The notes: a model not told the origin generated them from the letters alone. Shown: positions 1 through 8,570, numbered from the stretch's first letter. The stretch: 64,000 bases of DNA from Micromonospora luteifusca (GCF_016907275.1 NZ_JAFBBP010000001.1:6252001-6316000); one strand, 5' to 3'. Program-made: numbers and translations.

Positions 1-1
1 G

Positions 2-394
2 CGGGCGCACAGCGCGGAGTTCGTGAACAACCTGGCGTTCAACGTGCGGTACGCCGGCGCAGCCCGCGCCAACCGGGCACTGGGTGCCATGGACAATTTG
101 CTGAAGGAGGCGGCGGAGTTCTACGCGAAAAACCCTGGTGCCGTCGAGGCGGCGCGAAAGCTCCGCCTGCCCACCAAGGGCCCGATTGTCTTCGTGCCGC
201 CCAAGGGGTGGAATCCCGCCAAGCCCCGCATCAAAAACGGCGGCTACGAGGATGCCTACGGTTATCAGTGGCGCTGGCACCCTGCCCAGCAGGAGTGGGA
301 CGTTCAGCTCAAACCCGGTAAGGGCAGCCTCGACCTGTTCGGCAAGGATGCGGGGCACGCGAACATCTCGCCGACCGGCCGGGTCACCCACTGA
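2..394 (+). CDS. Polymorphic toxin C-terminal domain (partial, 5' end outside window)
   Basis: The reading frame is open from base 2, so this is the 3' end of a longer gene and no internal start is needed. The last ~60 residues carry GYEDAYGYQWRW, EWDVQL, and a final GHANISPTGRVTH. This resembles the polymorphic toxin type 17 family (Ntox17-like), in which a WDVQL strand is followed by a GRITH-type C-terminus. Such domains are the toxic tips of large secreted contact-dependent or ESX/T7-type effectors; activity is predicted as nuclease but unproven. A perfect hairpin and then a likely immunity gene follow, the usual toxin-immunity order. The family call rests on motif memory; the toxin role is supported by position and C-terminal architecture. 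Confidence 0.6.
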   Translation, partial: RAHSAEFVNNLAFNVRYAGAARANRALGAMDNLLKEAAEFYAKNPGAVEAARKLRLPTKGPIVFVPPKGWNPAKPRIKNGGYEDAYGYQWRWHPAQQEWDVQLKPGKGSLDLFGKDAGHANISPTGRVTH

Positions 395-403
395 CGGTTC
401 TCG

Positions 404-437
404 GATAATGGGGCCTGGTTCGCCAGGCCCCATTATC
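404..437 (+). terminator. Perfect 15-bp hairpin between toxin and immunity genes
   Basis: Bases 404-418 are exactly complementary to 423-437 around a TTCG tetraloop. No T-tract follows; the immunity-gene ribosome-binding site AAGGAG starts 3 bases later at 441. It may be a partial terminator, an RNA processing site or a stability element setting the toxin:immunity ratio. Confidence 0.6.
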
Positions 438-451
438 GGTAAGGAGCACTT

Positions 452-1228
452 GTGTCGAAAAAGAGCAAGCCGCCGTTCGCGATGAAGGCGATGCTCAGGC
501 TGGACCGAGGCCCCGCGAACGCCGCCGAAACTTTGCGCCAGTACGCTCCGCTCGCCGACGAGATCGGCGCCGACGGGATGGACGTCGACGTCGAACGCGC
601 GGACCTGCTGCTCTCGGGCGCCCTCGTCGCCCTGAACGAGGAACGCGCCATGCACGCCATGGCCTACCGGCTGCTGGACCGCTTTGGCTGGCGCGAGCAG
701 GACTTCCTCTACTCACCGAACGTCCGCTACGCCGAGACCCTCGTACCCCCGTCCGGCCCGCCGGCCATCCGCCTGGTGATCAACCGGGCCGACCAGGACT
801 TGGGCTGGGAGGGCGCGACCCACGGCACCGGCCTCACCCCCGACCGCACGTTGGAGATCGGGCCGGCCGAGGCCGATGTGGTCGCCCGGCTCTTCGTCAG
901 CGTCCCGGCGACCACGATCGCCGGGACCGTGGAGGCGCTGGAGCCGTGGCTGGCCCGCGTCGAGCCCGCTGCGGTCGGCGTCGACCCGGGCCGCGCCGCC
1001 CTGTCGTTTCTCGCCCGCGCCGACCTGCGGACCGAGGCGGAGAGGCTCGGCCTCGGCCCGATCGAAACCGGCCGCATCGAGGCGGACGCCGACCACGTCA
1101 TCGAGACCGCGACGGCCGCCGACGGCACGACCCTCTGGCTGCGCCGCGGCACCGACCCGGTCTCTCGGCGCTGGCCCGGCATCGACGAGATCCGGGAGAT
1201 GGTGATCGACCCCTCCTACCCGGACTAG
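452..1228 (+). CDS. Putative immunity protein for the upstream toxin
   Basis: 258-residue soluble protein with GTG start, preceded by AAGGAG at 441-446. No signal peptide or membrane segment is visible. The sequence is acidic, with a lysine-rich N-terminus (MSKKSKPP) and no catalytic motif I recognise. Immunity is inferred from its position directly after a polymorphic-toxin tip, its acidic cytosolic character and lack of similarity to housekeeping families. The family is unknown to me. Alternatively it is an unrelated hypothetical protein downstream of the toxin. Confidence 0.55.
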   Translation: MSKKSKPPFAMKAMLRLDRGPANAAETLRQYAPLADEIGADGMDVDVERADLLLSGALVALNEERAMHAMAYRLLDRFGWREQDFLYSPNVRYAETLVPPSGPPAIRLVINRADQDLGWEGATHGTGLTPDRTLEIGPAEADVVARLFVSVPATTIAGTVEALEPWLARVEPAAVGVDPGRAALSFLARADLRTEAERLGLGPIETGRIEADADHVIETATAADGTTLWLRRGTDPVSRRWPGIDEIREMVIDPSYPD

Positions 1229-1234
1229 CCAGAT

Positions 1235-1253
1235 CGACATCGACCCCGCGCTG
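1235..1253 (+). repeat. 19-bp direct repeat, copy 1
   Basis: CGACATCGACCCCGCGCTG occurs here, 7 bases after the stop of the putative immunity gene, and exactly again at 1701-1719 inside the serine-hydrolase remnant, where it encodes DIDPAL. The upstream copy looks like a broken 3' end of the same or a paralogous gene, a mark of past recombination. Confidence 0.8.
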
Positions 1254-1272
1254 CAGGCCGTCGATCACTCGG

Positions 1273-1785
1273 CACAGCGGTGAGGTCGGGTACGAGTCGC
1301 AGTACACCGGCACAACCGTGCTGGACAACTCCGGCACCATCGTGGACTCCCCGTACGGCACGTTCAACATGCGCCTGCACGACGCCAACGGCGGGTGGAT
1401 CGCCTCGGCCGTGGACCTGGTGCGCTGGGCGTCGGCCTTCGACACCGGCAGTCCGATCTTGAACAGCACCTCGCTGGGTCGGGCCTGGGCGGTGCCGAAC
1501 CCGACCGGTGTGAACTCCAATGGCTGGTATTACGGCCTGGGTTGGCAGGTGCGCCCGGTGACGACCGGCGGCACCGGGCGTAACACCTGGCACACCGGCA
1601 GCCTGCCGGGCACGTACAGCATCGTGGTCCGCACCTGTCACGGCCTGAGCTGGGCGGCCGTGTTCAACCGCCGCGACGACGAGTCCGGGCTGACCTACGG
1701 CGACATCGACCCCGCGCTGTGGGGTGCCTTTCGCGCGGTGACCAGTTGGCCCACCCACAACCTCTGGTCGACGTACTTCGGGTGA
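1273..1785 (+). pseudogene. C-terminal fragment of a serine hydrolase (beta-lactamase/DD-peptidase fold)
   Basis: About 170 residues in one frame without an initiation site of their own. They contain SPYGTFNMRLHDANGGW, a segment typical of class C beta-lactamase-like serine hydrolases (AmpC/EstB type), and WHTGSLPGTYS, matching the third conserved H/K-T-G motif. The N-terminal two thirds, including the SxxK nucleophile motif and the YxN motif, are absent; the frame upstream runs out of phase through the preceding gene. It is therefore a truncated remnant. The 19-bp repeat at its 3' end is also found just before it, consistent with deletion by recombination. A strong hairpin follows at 1788. 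Confidence 0.75.
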
Positions 1786-1787
1786 CG

Positions 1788-1819
1788 CCCGCCGTGCGGC
1801 GGGCCTGCCGCACGGCGGG
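1788..1819. terminator. Hairpin terminator after the serine-hydrolase remnant
   Basis: 13-bp perfect stem (1788-1800 with 1807-1819) and 6-base loop GGGCCT. It lies between the forward remnant and the end of the reverse LacI gene, so could act in both directions. No T-tract, as usual in high-GC actinobacteria. Confidence 0.6.
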
Positions 1820-1856
1820 GCGGCGTCGTGGACCGGCAGTTGCCCCGGTGCGGGCG

Positions 1857-2837
1857 TTACTGAAGTGGGCGGCAGGAGGAACGGATCACCAGCTCGGTGG
1901 GGAGCCGGATGTGGGTGTCCCGTTCGACACCGGCGATCAGGTCGACCAGCAGGCGCAACGCCTCGGCGCCCATCCGCTGCAGCGGTTGCATGATGGTCGT
2001 CAGCGGCGGGTTCACCAGCGCCGACTCCGGGACGTTGTCGAAGCCGATCACCGACAGGTCGTCGGGCACCGAGAGGCCCATGCCGCGCGCCACGTCCATC
2101 GTGGATATCGCGGAGAGGTCGTTACCCGCGAAGATCGCGCTCGGCCGGTCGGGGAGGGCGAGAAGTTCCGCGGCCGTGCCGGCGGCGCTCTCGATCCGGA
2201 ACCCGCCGACGCGGACGAGCCTCTCGTCCACCGGTACGCCCGCGTCGGCCATCGCCCTGCGGAAGCCGGCCTCGCGCAGCCGCGCCGACTTCAGGTCGGC
2301 GCGTCCACTGATGTGCCCGATCCGTCGGTGGCCGAGGGACAGTAGGTAGTTGGTCGCCAGCACGGCGCCGGCGAAGTTGTCCGAATCGACGGTGGGCAGG
2401 TCGGACGGCCCGGTGTGCGGGTCGACGGCCACGACGTGGAAGCCATGCTTGGTCTCGACCACGGTCGGCGTGACGATCACGGCCCCGTCGATGAGAGTGC
2501 CGGAGAGACGGGCGAGCGAACGCCGCTCCCACCCCACGGCGGCGCCCTCGCCGTCACCGCTGGAGTAGGCCAGCAGCTGGTATCCGCTGCCCGCGACCTC
2601 CTGGGACGCCCCCTTGAGCAACTCGGTCGAGAACGGCTCGAACTCGGCGACCAGGATGCCGAGCACGTTGGTGCGGTGGCTGCGCAGGCTTTGCGCCCCC
2701 AGGCTCGCCTCGTAGCCGAGCTCGTGGATGACCTGCTGGACGCGCAGCACGGTGGCTTGGGCCACGCCGTATCGGCCGTTTACGACCTTCGATACGGTCG
2801 CGACCGAGACGCCGGCTGTGCGTGCGACATCCGACAT
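1857..2837 (-). CDS. LacI-family transcriptional repressor of the adjacent glycoside locus
   Basis: 326 residues, the usual LacI length. Residues 1-50 are the helix-turn-helix and hinge (MSDVARTAGVSVATVSKVVN); the rest is a periplasmic-binding-protein-like effector domain with the characteristic NDLSAI and VIGFDNVPES segments. ATG at 2837 is chosen because AGGAG lies 10 bases upstream; an open frame extends further but would add an atypical leader before the HTH. It is divergent from the binding-protein gene at 3002, with an operator-like palindrome and promoter between, so it most likely represses the 3002-8531 operon and perhaps itself, relieved by a sugar from the GH3 substrate. Confidence 0.9.
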   Translation of the reverse strand: MSDVARTAGVSVATVSKVVNGRYGVAQATVLRVQQVIHELGYEASLGAQSLRSHRTNVLGILVAEFEPFSTELLKGASQEVAGSGYQLLAYSSGDGEGAAVGWERRSLARLSGTLIDGAVIVTPTVVETKHGFHVVAVDPHTGPSDLPTVDSDNFAGAVLATNYLLSLGHRRIGHISGRADLKSARLREAGFRRAMADAGVPVDERLVRVGGFRIESAAGTAAELLALPDRPSAIFAGNDLSAISTMDVARGMGLSVPDDLSVIGFDNVPESALVNPPLTTIMQPLQRMGAEALRLLVDLIAGVERDTHIRLPTELVIRSSCRPLQ

Positions 2838-2904
2838 CTTGACGCGCTCCTGAAAGACCACGCCGATGATGATAGGCCGCCCGCTGGGCCGCGTCACGAG
2901 CGAC

Positions 2905-2920
2905 TCGAAAACGTTATCGA
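2905..2920. promoter_or_regulatory. LacI-type operator candidate
   Basis: TCGAAAACGTTATCGA is a near-perfect 16-bp palindrome with a central CG (one symmetric mismatch pair). It fits the general LacI operator pattern nGnAAnCGnTTnCn in all but one position. It sits just upstream of the TTGACA box, between the divergent repressor and binding-protein genes. Confidence 0.6.
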
Positions 2921-2926
2921 TACCGA

Positions 2927-2954
2927 TTGACATCAAGTTACATGACTGTAAAAC
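2927..2954 (+). promoter_or_regulatory. Promoter for the sugar-importer operon
   Basis: Perfect -35 TTGACA (2927-2932) with a -10-like TAAAAC at 2949-2954, spacing 16. The operator candidate lies immediately upstream, giving a leader of about 40 bases before ATG 3002. Confidence 0.5.
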
Positions 2955-3001
2955 TTCGCCGGAAAGCCGAGTACCGCGACTGAGTAGTCGAGGAGACATC
3001 G

Positions 3002-4309
3002 ATGGCAACGAAGCGACGTGCGGGTGCCGTTCTGGCACTGCTAATGACAAGTGTTCTCGTTGTCACCGGGTGTAGTGGCGGTGGCGACGAGGCAGCCCCT
3101 CAGAGCGAGCTGTACAAGAACCCGGTGACCCTGACCTGGTGGCACAACGCCTCACAGGACGGGCCTGGCAAAACCTACTGGGAGAAGGTCGCCAAGGACT
3201 TCTCCGCACTCCACTCCACGGTCAAGATCGAGATCGAGGCGATCGAGACGAACCAGCTCCAGCGCACCCGGATCCCCGCCGCGCTGCTGAGCAGCGACCC
3301 GCCGGACCTCTTCATGACCTGGGGCGGTGGCGAGATGAGCGAGCAGGTGGAGGCCGACTACCTCAAGGAGATCACCGACCAGACCAAGACCGAGGTCGCC
3401 AGCATCGGAAGTCCTGCGGAAATCTGGCAGGTGAACGGCAAGCAGTACGGTCTGCCGTTCCGGATGGGCATCGAGGGCATCTGGTACAACAAGGAGATGT
3501 TCGCCAGTGCGGGCATCGCGGCACCGCCGACCACCTTCGAAGAGCTCAACGCCGCGGTCACCAAGCTCAAGGCGATCAACGTCGTCCCGATCGCCGTGGG
3601 CGCCGGTGACAAGTGGCCGGCCGCGCACTGGTGGTACAACATGGCGCTACGCGCCTGCTCTGTCGACACCCTGAAGAAGGCGGCGAAGGACAAGACCTTC
3701 GACGACCCGTGCTTCCTGAAGGCCGGCCAGGACCTGAAGACCTTCATCGACACCAAGCCGTTCCAGCCCAACTTCATCGCCACGCCCGGCCAGAACGACC
3801 CGACCAGCGCCAACGGCATGCTCGCCAACGGCAAGGCCGCGATGGAGCTCATGGGTGACTGGAACCGCGGCACGCTGGACACCGTCGCCACGGACCCGGC
3901 GAAGGTCGCGAAGTTCCTCGGCTGGTTCCCGGTGCCGGCGATCGCCGGATCCCCGGGTGACCCGAAGGCGGCCCTCGGCGGTGGCGACGGGTTCGCCTGT
4001 TCCAAGAACGCCCCGGCCGAGTGCGTCGAGTTCCTCAAGTACATCGTGAGCCCCGAGGTGCAGAAGGGCTATGCCGAGACGGGCACGGGCCTGCCTGTCG
4101 TCAAGGGCGCCGAGGTCGGCGTGAAGGACCCCGCGCTGAAGTCCATCTCGGACGCCACCGCCGCAGCGAGCTACGTCCAGCTCTGGCTGGACACGGCGTA
4201 CGGCAGCACCATCGGCACCGCGATGAACGACGCGGTCGTCGCTATCTTCGCCGGCAACGGGACGCCTGAGAAGGTCGTCTCAGGGATGAAGGCGGCCGCA
4301 AGCAAGTGA
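3002..4309 (+). CDS. Extracellular sugar-binding lipoprotein of an ABC importer (family 1)
   Basis: 435 residues with a lipoprotein signal peptide: charged MATKRR, hydrophobic core, and lipobox VTGC with the lipid-accepting Cys near residue 28. The mature part matches MalE/UgpB-type family 1 solute-binding proteins (VTLTWWHNAS near the start, GKAAMELMGDWNRG and EVQKGYAETGTGLPV later). RBS GAGGAG precedes ATG 3002. It captures an oligosaccharide and delivers it to the two permeases encoded next, whose first gene overlaps its stop. No ATPase gene is present; such operons usually share a general MsiK-type ATPase. The GH3 gene downstream suggests a beta-linked oligosaccharide, by inference. Confidence 0.92.
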   Translation: MATKRRAGAVLALLMTSVLVVTGCSGGGDEAAPQSELYKNPVTLTWWHNASQDGPGKTYWEKVAKDFSALHSTVKIEIEAIETNQLQRTRIPAALLSSDPPDLFMTWGGGEMSEQVEADYLKEITDQTKTEVASIGSPAEIWQVNGKQYGLPFRMGIEGIWYNKEMFASAGIAAPPTTFEELNAAVTKLKAINVVPIAVGAGDKWPAAHWWYNMALRACSVDTLKKAAKDKTFDDPCFLKAGQDLKTFIDTKPFQPNFIATPGQNDPTSANGMLANGKAAMELMGDWNRGTLDTVATDPAKVAKFLGWFPVPAIAGSPGDPKAALGGGDGFACSKNAPAECVEFLKYIVSPEVQKGYAETGTGLPVVKGAEVGVKDPALKSISDATAAASYVQLWLDTAYGSTIGTAMNDAVVAIFAGNGTPEKVVSGMKAAASK

Positions 4310-5304
4310 CCTCCGCCAACCAGATCCGTATGCCCGCCGGCGGCGCTTCCGCGTCGCCGGCGGGCCCCGACGGGGCCGGGCGCGCGTCCGCCCGCCGAGC
4401 CGAGACCCGCCGCAAGTGGTACGAGATCATCGGGCTCACCACGCCGGCCGTCGTCATCTACGTGATGTTCGTGCTGGTGCCGATGGGCTTCGCGGTCTAC
4501 TACAGCCTGTTTCGGTGGCGCGGGGTCGGCCCTCCCACCGAGTTCGTCGGCCTGAGGAACTACACCCTCGCCTTCCAGGATCCGATCTTCCTCGACGCGT
4601 TGCGCAACAACGCCATCATCGTGTTCGGGTCGCTGCTGATTCAGGGTCCGATCGCCCTGGGCATCGCCCTGCTGCTCAACCGTCGCTTCCGTGGGCGCGC
4701 CGTGTTCCGCCTGCTGGTGTTCGTGCCGTACGTGCTCGCCGAGGTCACCGTCGGCATCATGTGGAAGCTGCTCCTGACCGGCGACGGCACGGTCGACGCG
4801 CTGCTGCGGTCACTGGGCATGGGCGGTCTGGTGCACGCCTGGCTCGCCGACCTGGACCTGGTCATCTGGACCCTGCTGGCCGTGCTCACCTGGAAGTACG
4901 TCGGCTTCGCCATCATCCTGCTCCTCGCCGGGCTGTCCAACGTGCCCGACGAGCTGACCGAGGCGGCGGCCATCGACGGCGCGAGCTGGTGGCAGATCCA
5001 ACGGCACGTCACGATCCCGCTGCTCGGCCCGACGATCCGGATCTGGATGTTCCTGTCCATGATCGGCTCACTGCAGATCTTCGACATGATCTGGGTGACC
5101 TCGGTGCCCGCGGTGCGGTCGCTCGGCGCATCCGCCACCATGGCCACGTACATGGTCGACAACGGGTTCTTCGCCCGGCTGTGGGGCTACGGCAACGCCG
5201 TGGCGGTAATCCTGTTCGTCATCTCCTTCGTGGCGGCGCTGCTGTTCCAGCGGTTCCTGCTTCGCCGCGACATCCAGGGCGCCATCACCGGAAGGGCGAA
5301 GTGA
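4306..5304 (+). CDS. ABC sugar transporter permease, MalF/UgpA type
   Basis: 332 residues with about six transmembrane helices after a ~40-residue charged cytoplasmic N-terminus. The EAA loop that docks the ATPase reads EAAAIDGASWWQIQRHVTIP. GTG at 4306 overlaps the stop of the binding-protein gene (GTGA), so translation is coupled. It forms a heterodimeric channel with the product of the next gene. Confidence 0.92.
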   Translation: MTSANQIRMPAGGASASPAGPDGAGRASARRAETRRKWYEIIGLTTPAVVIYVMFVLVPMGFAVYYSLFRWRGVGPPTEFVGLRNYTLAFQDPIFLDALRNNAIIVFGSLLIQGPIALGIALLLNRRFRGRAVFRLLVFVPYVLAEVTVGIMWKLLLTGDGTVDALLRSLGMGGLVHAWLADLDLVIWTLLAVLTWKYVGFAIILLLAGLSNVPDELTEAAAIDGASWWQIQRHVTIPLLGPTIRIWMFLSMIGSLQIFDMIWVTSVPAVRSLGASATMATYMVDNGFFARLWGYGNAVAVILFVISFVAALLFQRFLLRRDIQGAITGRAK

Positions 5305-5306
5305 CG

Positions 5307-6167
5307 ATGGCTGTGAACTCCGTTCGCTCCCCGTCCCCCGGGCGCCGTCAGGTGTCCTGGGGCACGCCGCTGACCTACGCGCTCGCGCTCGCGGTCGCGG
5401 CGGTGTCGATCGGCCCTGTCATCTACGTGGTCATCGGCGGTTTCCGCACCACTCCGCAGATCGTCGCGAACCCGGCCGGCCTGCCCGACCCGTTCGTCTT
5501 CGACAACTACATAAGGGTGCTGACCCAGAGCAACTTCTGGCAGCAGGCGTTCAACAGCGCGGTCATCTCCCTCGGCACCACGCTCGCCGTCGTCGTGCTC
5601 GGGCTGGCCGCGGCGTTCGTGCTCGCCCGCTACTCCTTCCGCGGGCGGGAGGGGCTCTACACCTTCTTCACGCTCGGCCTGCTGTTCCCGGCCGGGGCGG
5701 CGATCCTGCCGCTCTACCTCATGCTGCGTGACCTGAACCTGATCAACTCCTACTACGCGGTGATCCTCCCGCAGGTCGCCTTCTCGCTGCCACTGACGAT
5801 CGTGATCCTGCGACCGTTCCTGTCGGCGATCCCGAGAGAGTTGGAGGACGCGGCCGCCATCGACGGTGCGAGTCGGCTCGGTTTCCTCTGGCGGGTCGCG
5901 ATGCCGCTGTCGCGGCCCGCGCTCGTCACTGTTGGCGTCCTGGCGTTCGTGGCGAGTTGGAACTCGTTCCTGCTGCCGCTGCTCGTCCTCAGCGACGTCA
6001 ACCTGCACACCCTGCCGCTGGGGGTGCAGAACTTCTCCAGCCAGTACTCCACCGACACAGCAGGCGTCCTCGCCTTCACCTCGCTGGCGATGCTGCCGGC
6101 ACTGCTCTTCTTCACGCTCGCGGAGAAGCAGATCGTCGGTGGCCTGCAGGGTGCGGTCAAGGGCTGA
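5307..6167 (+). CDS. ABC sugar transporter permease, MalG/UgpE type
   Basis: 286 residues with six transmembrane helices and EAA loop EDAAAIDGASRLGFLWRVAMP. ATG 5307 is placed about 10 bases after GAAGGG; an in-frame GTG at 5301 overlapping the preceding stop is an alternative. The C-terminus ends in EKQIVGGLQGAVKG, the usual MalG-type terminus. Partner of the upstream permease; a separately encoded ATPase is required. Confidence 0.92.
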   Translation: MAVNSVRSPSPGRRQVSWGTPLTYALALAVAAVSIGPVIYVVIGGFRTTPQIVANPAGLPDPFVFDNYIRVLTQSNFWQQAFNSAVISLGTTLAVVVLGLAAAFVLARYSFRGREGLYTFFTLGLLFPAGAAILPLYLMLRDLNLINSYYAVILPQVAFSLPLTIVILRPFLSAIPRELEDAAAIDGASRLGFLWRVAMPLSRPALVTVGVLAFVASWNSFLLPLLVLSDVNLHTLPLGVQNFSSQYSTDTAGVLAFTSLAMLPALLFFTLAEKQIVGGLQGAVKG

Positions 6168-6206
6168 GCGGCAGCGGTACGGGGCACGACCAGAGAAAGG
6201 CACAGC

Positions 6207-8531
6207 ATGACTGAGGTCCACACGCTGGTGGACGGGCCGGCGCCGGCCCAGACAGGTCGGGACCACGGCCGACCGGACGGGCACGGCGGCGAAGCACGCC
6301 TGCGCGATCTGCTTGGCCGGATGACGATCGAGGAGAAGATCGCCCAGCTCGTCGGCTTCTGGGAGAAGGAGGACGGCGAGGCGGTCGCACCGCTGCAGGG
6401 AGAGTTCGGCGACGTCTTCAAGCTCGAAGACTTCTCCCGGCACGGGCTCGGTCACCTCACCCGCGCCTACGGCACCCGCCCCGTGGACGCGGCGGCACGC
6501 GCGTCCTGGCTGTGGAAGTTCCAGCGGGACCTCGTCACGGGGACCCGGCTGGGCATCCCGGCGATCGTTCACGAGGAGTGCCTCACCGGGCTGTCGGCGT
6601 GGAAGGCGGCAACCTTCCCCACCCCGCTGGCCTGGGGGGCCGCGTTCGACCCCGAACTGGTCACCGAGATGGCCACGGCGATCGGCGCCTCGATGCGGGC
6701 CCTGGGCATCCACCAGGGGCTCTCACCGGTGCTCGACGTGATCCGTGACCCCCGCTGGGGCCGGGTGGACGAGTGCATCTCCGAAGACCCGTACCTGGTC
6801 GGCACCATCGGCACGTCGTACGTGCGCGGCCTGCAGTCGCAGGGGGTGCACGCCACCCTCAAGCACTTCGCCGGCTACTCCGCCTCGCGCGCCGGGCGCA
6901 ACTTCGCCCCGGTGCACGTCGGCCGCCGGGAACTGGCCGACGTACTGCTCCTGCCGTTCGAGATGGCGATCATCGACGGCGACGCCCGCAGTGTCATGCA
7001 CTCGTACACGGAGATCGACGGGGTGCCCGTCGCCGCCGACCCGACGATGCTGACCGGTGTCCTGCGGGACCGGTGGGGCTTCGACGGCACGGTGGTGGCC
7101 GACTACTACGGGGTCGCGTTCCTGAACCTGCTGCACCACGTGGCGAGCGACCACGCGGAGGCGGCCGGCCAGGCGCTGAGCGCCGGCGTCGACGTCGAAC
7201 TGCCGACCGGCGACGCCTATCTGACCCTGCGGGAGTCGGTGCGGGCGGGCAAGGTCGACGAGGCGCTCATCGACCGCGCGGTGCTGCGGGTGCTGCGCCA
7301 GAAGCAGGACCTGGGTCTGCTCGACGCGACCTTCGCCGACGAGCCGCCCCAGGCGATCGACCTCGACTCGCCCGAACACCGGTCGATCGCCCGCCGGCTC
7401 GCCGAGGAATCGATCGTGCTGGTCGCCAACCAGGGCGCGTTGCCGTTGCCGGCGGGGCGACGGGTGGCCCTCATCGGCCCGAACGCCGACCGGCAGGGTG
7501 CGCTCTTCGGGTGCTACTCGTTCCTCAACCACGTCCTCGTCCAGCATCCCGGCGTGGAGACCGGTATCGAGGTGCCGACCGTGCTCGACGCCATGCGGGT
7601 CGAGTTCGGCGGCGACCTCGTCGCCTGGGCGCGCGGCTGCGACGTGGACACCGACGACCGATCCGGGTTCGACGAGGCTGTCGCCACGGCCGCCGCGGCG
7701 GATGTCGCCGTCCTGGTCGTTGGTGACCACGCCGGCCTCTTCGGACGCGGCACGGTCGGTGAAGGCTGCGACCGGGACGACCTGGAGCTGCCCGGCGTCC
7801 AGCGCGAACTGGTCGAGGCGGTGCTGGCAACCGGCACACCCGTTGTCCTCGTGCTGGTCACCGGCCGGCCGTACACGGTCGGTTGGGCGCTTTCGCGCTG
7901 CGCGGCGGTGGTGCAGGCGTTCTTCCCGGGCGAGGAGGGCGGCGGTGCGATCGCGGGGGTGCTCTCCGGGCGGGTCAACCCGTCGGGCCGGCTGCCGGTC
8001 ACCCTGCCGGGGTCGGCCGGCGCGCAGCCGTACTCGTACCTGCACCCCACCCTCGGTGCGGGCAACGAGGTGACCAACCTGCCGGCGACGCCTGTGGCGC
8101 CATTCGGCCACGGCCTGTCCTACACGACATTCGCGTACACCGATTTCACCGTGCCCACCACGGTGCCCACCGATGGGGCGGTAGGCGTGACGGTGCGGGT
8201 GACGAACACCGGCACGGTCGCTGGCGACGACGTGGTCCAGCTCTACGGTCGCGACCTGGTGGCCTCGGTGACCCGGCCGGTGGCGCAGCTGCTCGGCTAC
8301 CGGCGCGTCCACCTGGAGCCGGGCCAGTCCGTCACGGTCGAGCTGACGGTGCCCACCACCCGCCTGGCCTTCTCCGACCGCACGTTCACCCGGGTCGTGG
8401 AGCCCGGCGACGTCGAACTCTGGGTCGGTACCAGCGCGCAGCGGGACACACAGGCGATGACCACGCTGGTCGGTGACACCGTCCCGGTTTCCAACGCGTC
8501 CCCGCGCTGGACCACCGCGGATATTCGCTGA
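6207..8531 (+). CDS. Glycoside hydrolase family 3 (beta-glucosidase/beta-xylosidase type)
   Basis: 774 residues without a signal peptide, so probably cytoplasmic, acting on imported oligosaccharides. Order: GH3 N-terminal TIM barrel (residues ~30-370) with RVDECISEDPYLVG and the substrate-binding KHFAGYSASRAGRN; GH3 C-terminal alpha/beta sandwich (~400-620); fibronectin-III-like domain (~660-760). The nucleophile is Asp299 in TVVADYYGV, where many family members have SDW; the Y-Y variant occurs in xylosidase/arabinosidase-like GH3. It is the last gene of the LacI-controlled operon, followed by a strong hairpin. Substrate cannot be fixed from sequence; beta-xyloside or beta-glucoside is likely. 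Confidence 0.9.
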   Translation: MTEVHTLVDGPAPAQTGRDHGRPDGHGGEARLRDLLGRMTIEEKIAQLVGFWEKEDGEAVAPLQGEFGDVFKLEDFSRHGLGHLTRAYGTRPVDAAARASWLWKFQRDLVTGTRLGIPAIVHEECLTGLSAWKAATFPTPLAWGAAFDPELVTEMATAIGASMRALGIHQGLSPVLDVIRDPRWGRVDECISEDPYLVGTIGTSYVRGLQSQGVHATLKHFAGYSASRAGRNFAPVHVGRRELADVLLLPFEMAIIDGDARSVMHSYTEIDGVPVAADPTMLTGVLRDRWGFDGTVVADYYGVAFLNLLHHVASDHAEAAGQALSAGVDVELPTGDAYLTLRESVRAGKVDEALIDRAVLRVLRQKQDLGLLDATFADEPPQAIDLDSPEHRSIARRLAEESIVLVANQGALPLPAGRRVALIGPNADRQGALFGCYSFLNHVLVQHPGVETGIEVPTVLDAMRVEFGGDLVAWARGCDVDTDDRSGFDEAVATAAAADVAVLVVGDHAGLFGRGTVGEGCDRDDLELPGVQRELVEAVLATGTPVVLVLVTGRPYTVGWALSRCAAVVQAFFPGEEGGGAIAGVLSGRVNPSGRLPVTLPGSAGAQPYSYLHPTLGAGNEVTNLPATPVAPFGHGLSYTTFAYTDFTVPTTVPTDGAVGVTVRVTNTGTVAGDDVVQLYGRDLVASVTRPVAQLLGYRRVHLEPGQSVTVELTVPTTRLAFSDRTFTRVVEPGDVELWVGTSAQRDTQAMTTLVGDTVPVSNASPRWTTADIR

Positions 8532-8535
8532 ACCC

Positions 8536-8570
8536 GGTCCGCCGGCGTCCGCTGGGGACGCCGGCGGGCC
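8536..8570 (+). terminator. Terminator after the GH3 gene
   Basis: 15-bp stem with one G-U pair (8536-8550 with 8556-8570) and loop GCTGG, starting 5 bases after the GH3 stop. It separates the operon from the convergent permease gene. Confidence 0.75.

Noticed and set aside
713..1240. Reverse frame of 175 residues opposite the putative immunity gene
   Set aside because: Gly/Arg-rich shadow without start signals; the forward gene has a proper RBS and start.
5187..6713. 508-residue reverse frame across the MalG-type permease and GH3 genes
   Set aside because: Low-complexity Arg/Asp/Gln-rich translation, no motif, and it overlaps two clearly coding forward genes.
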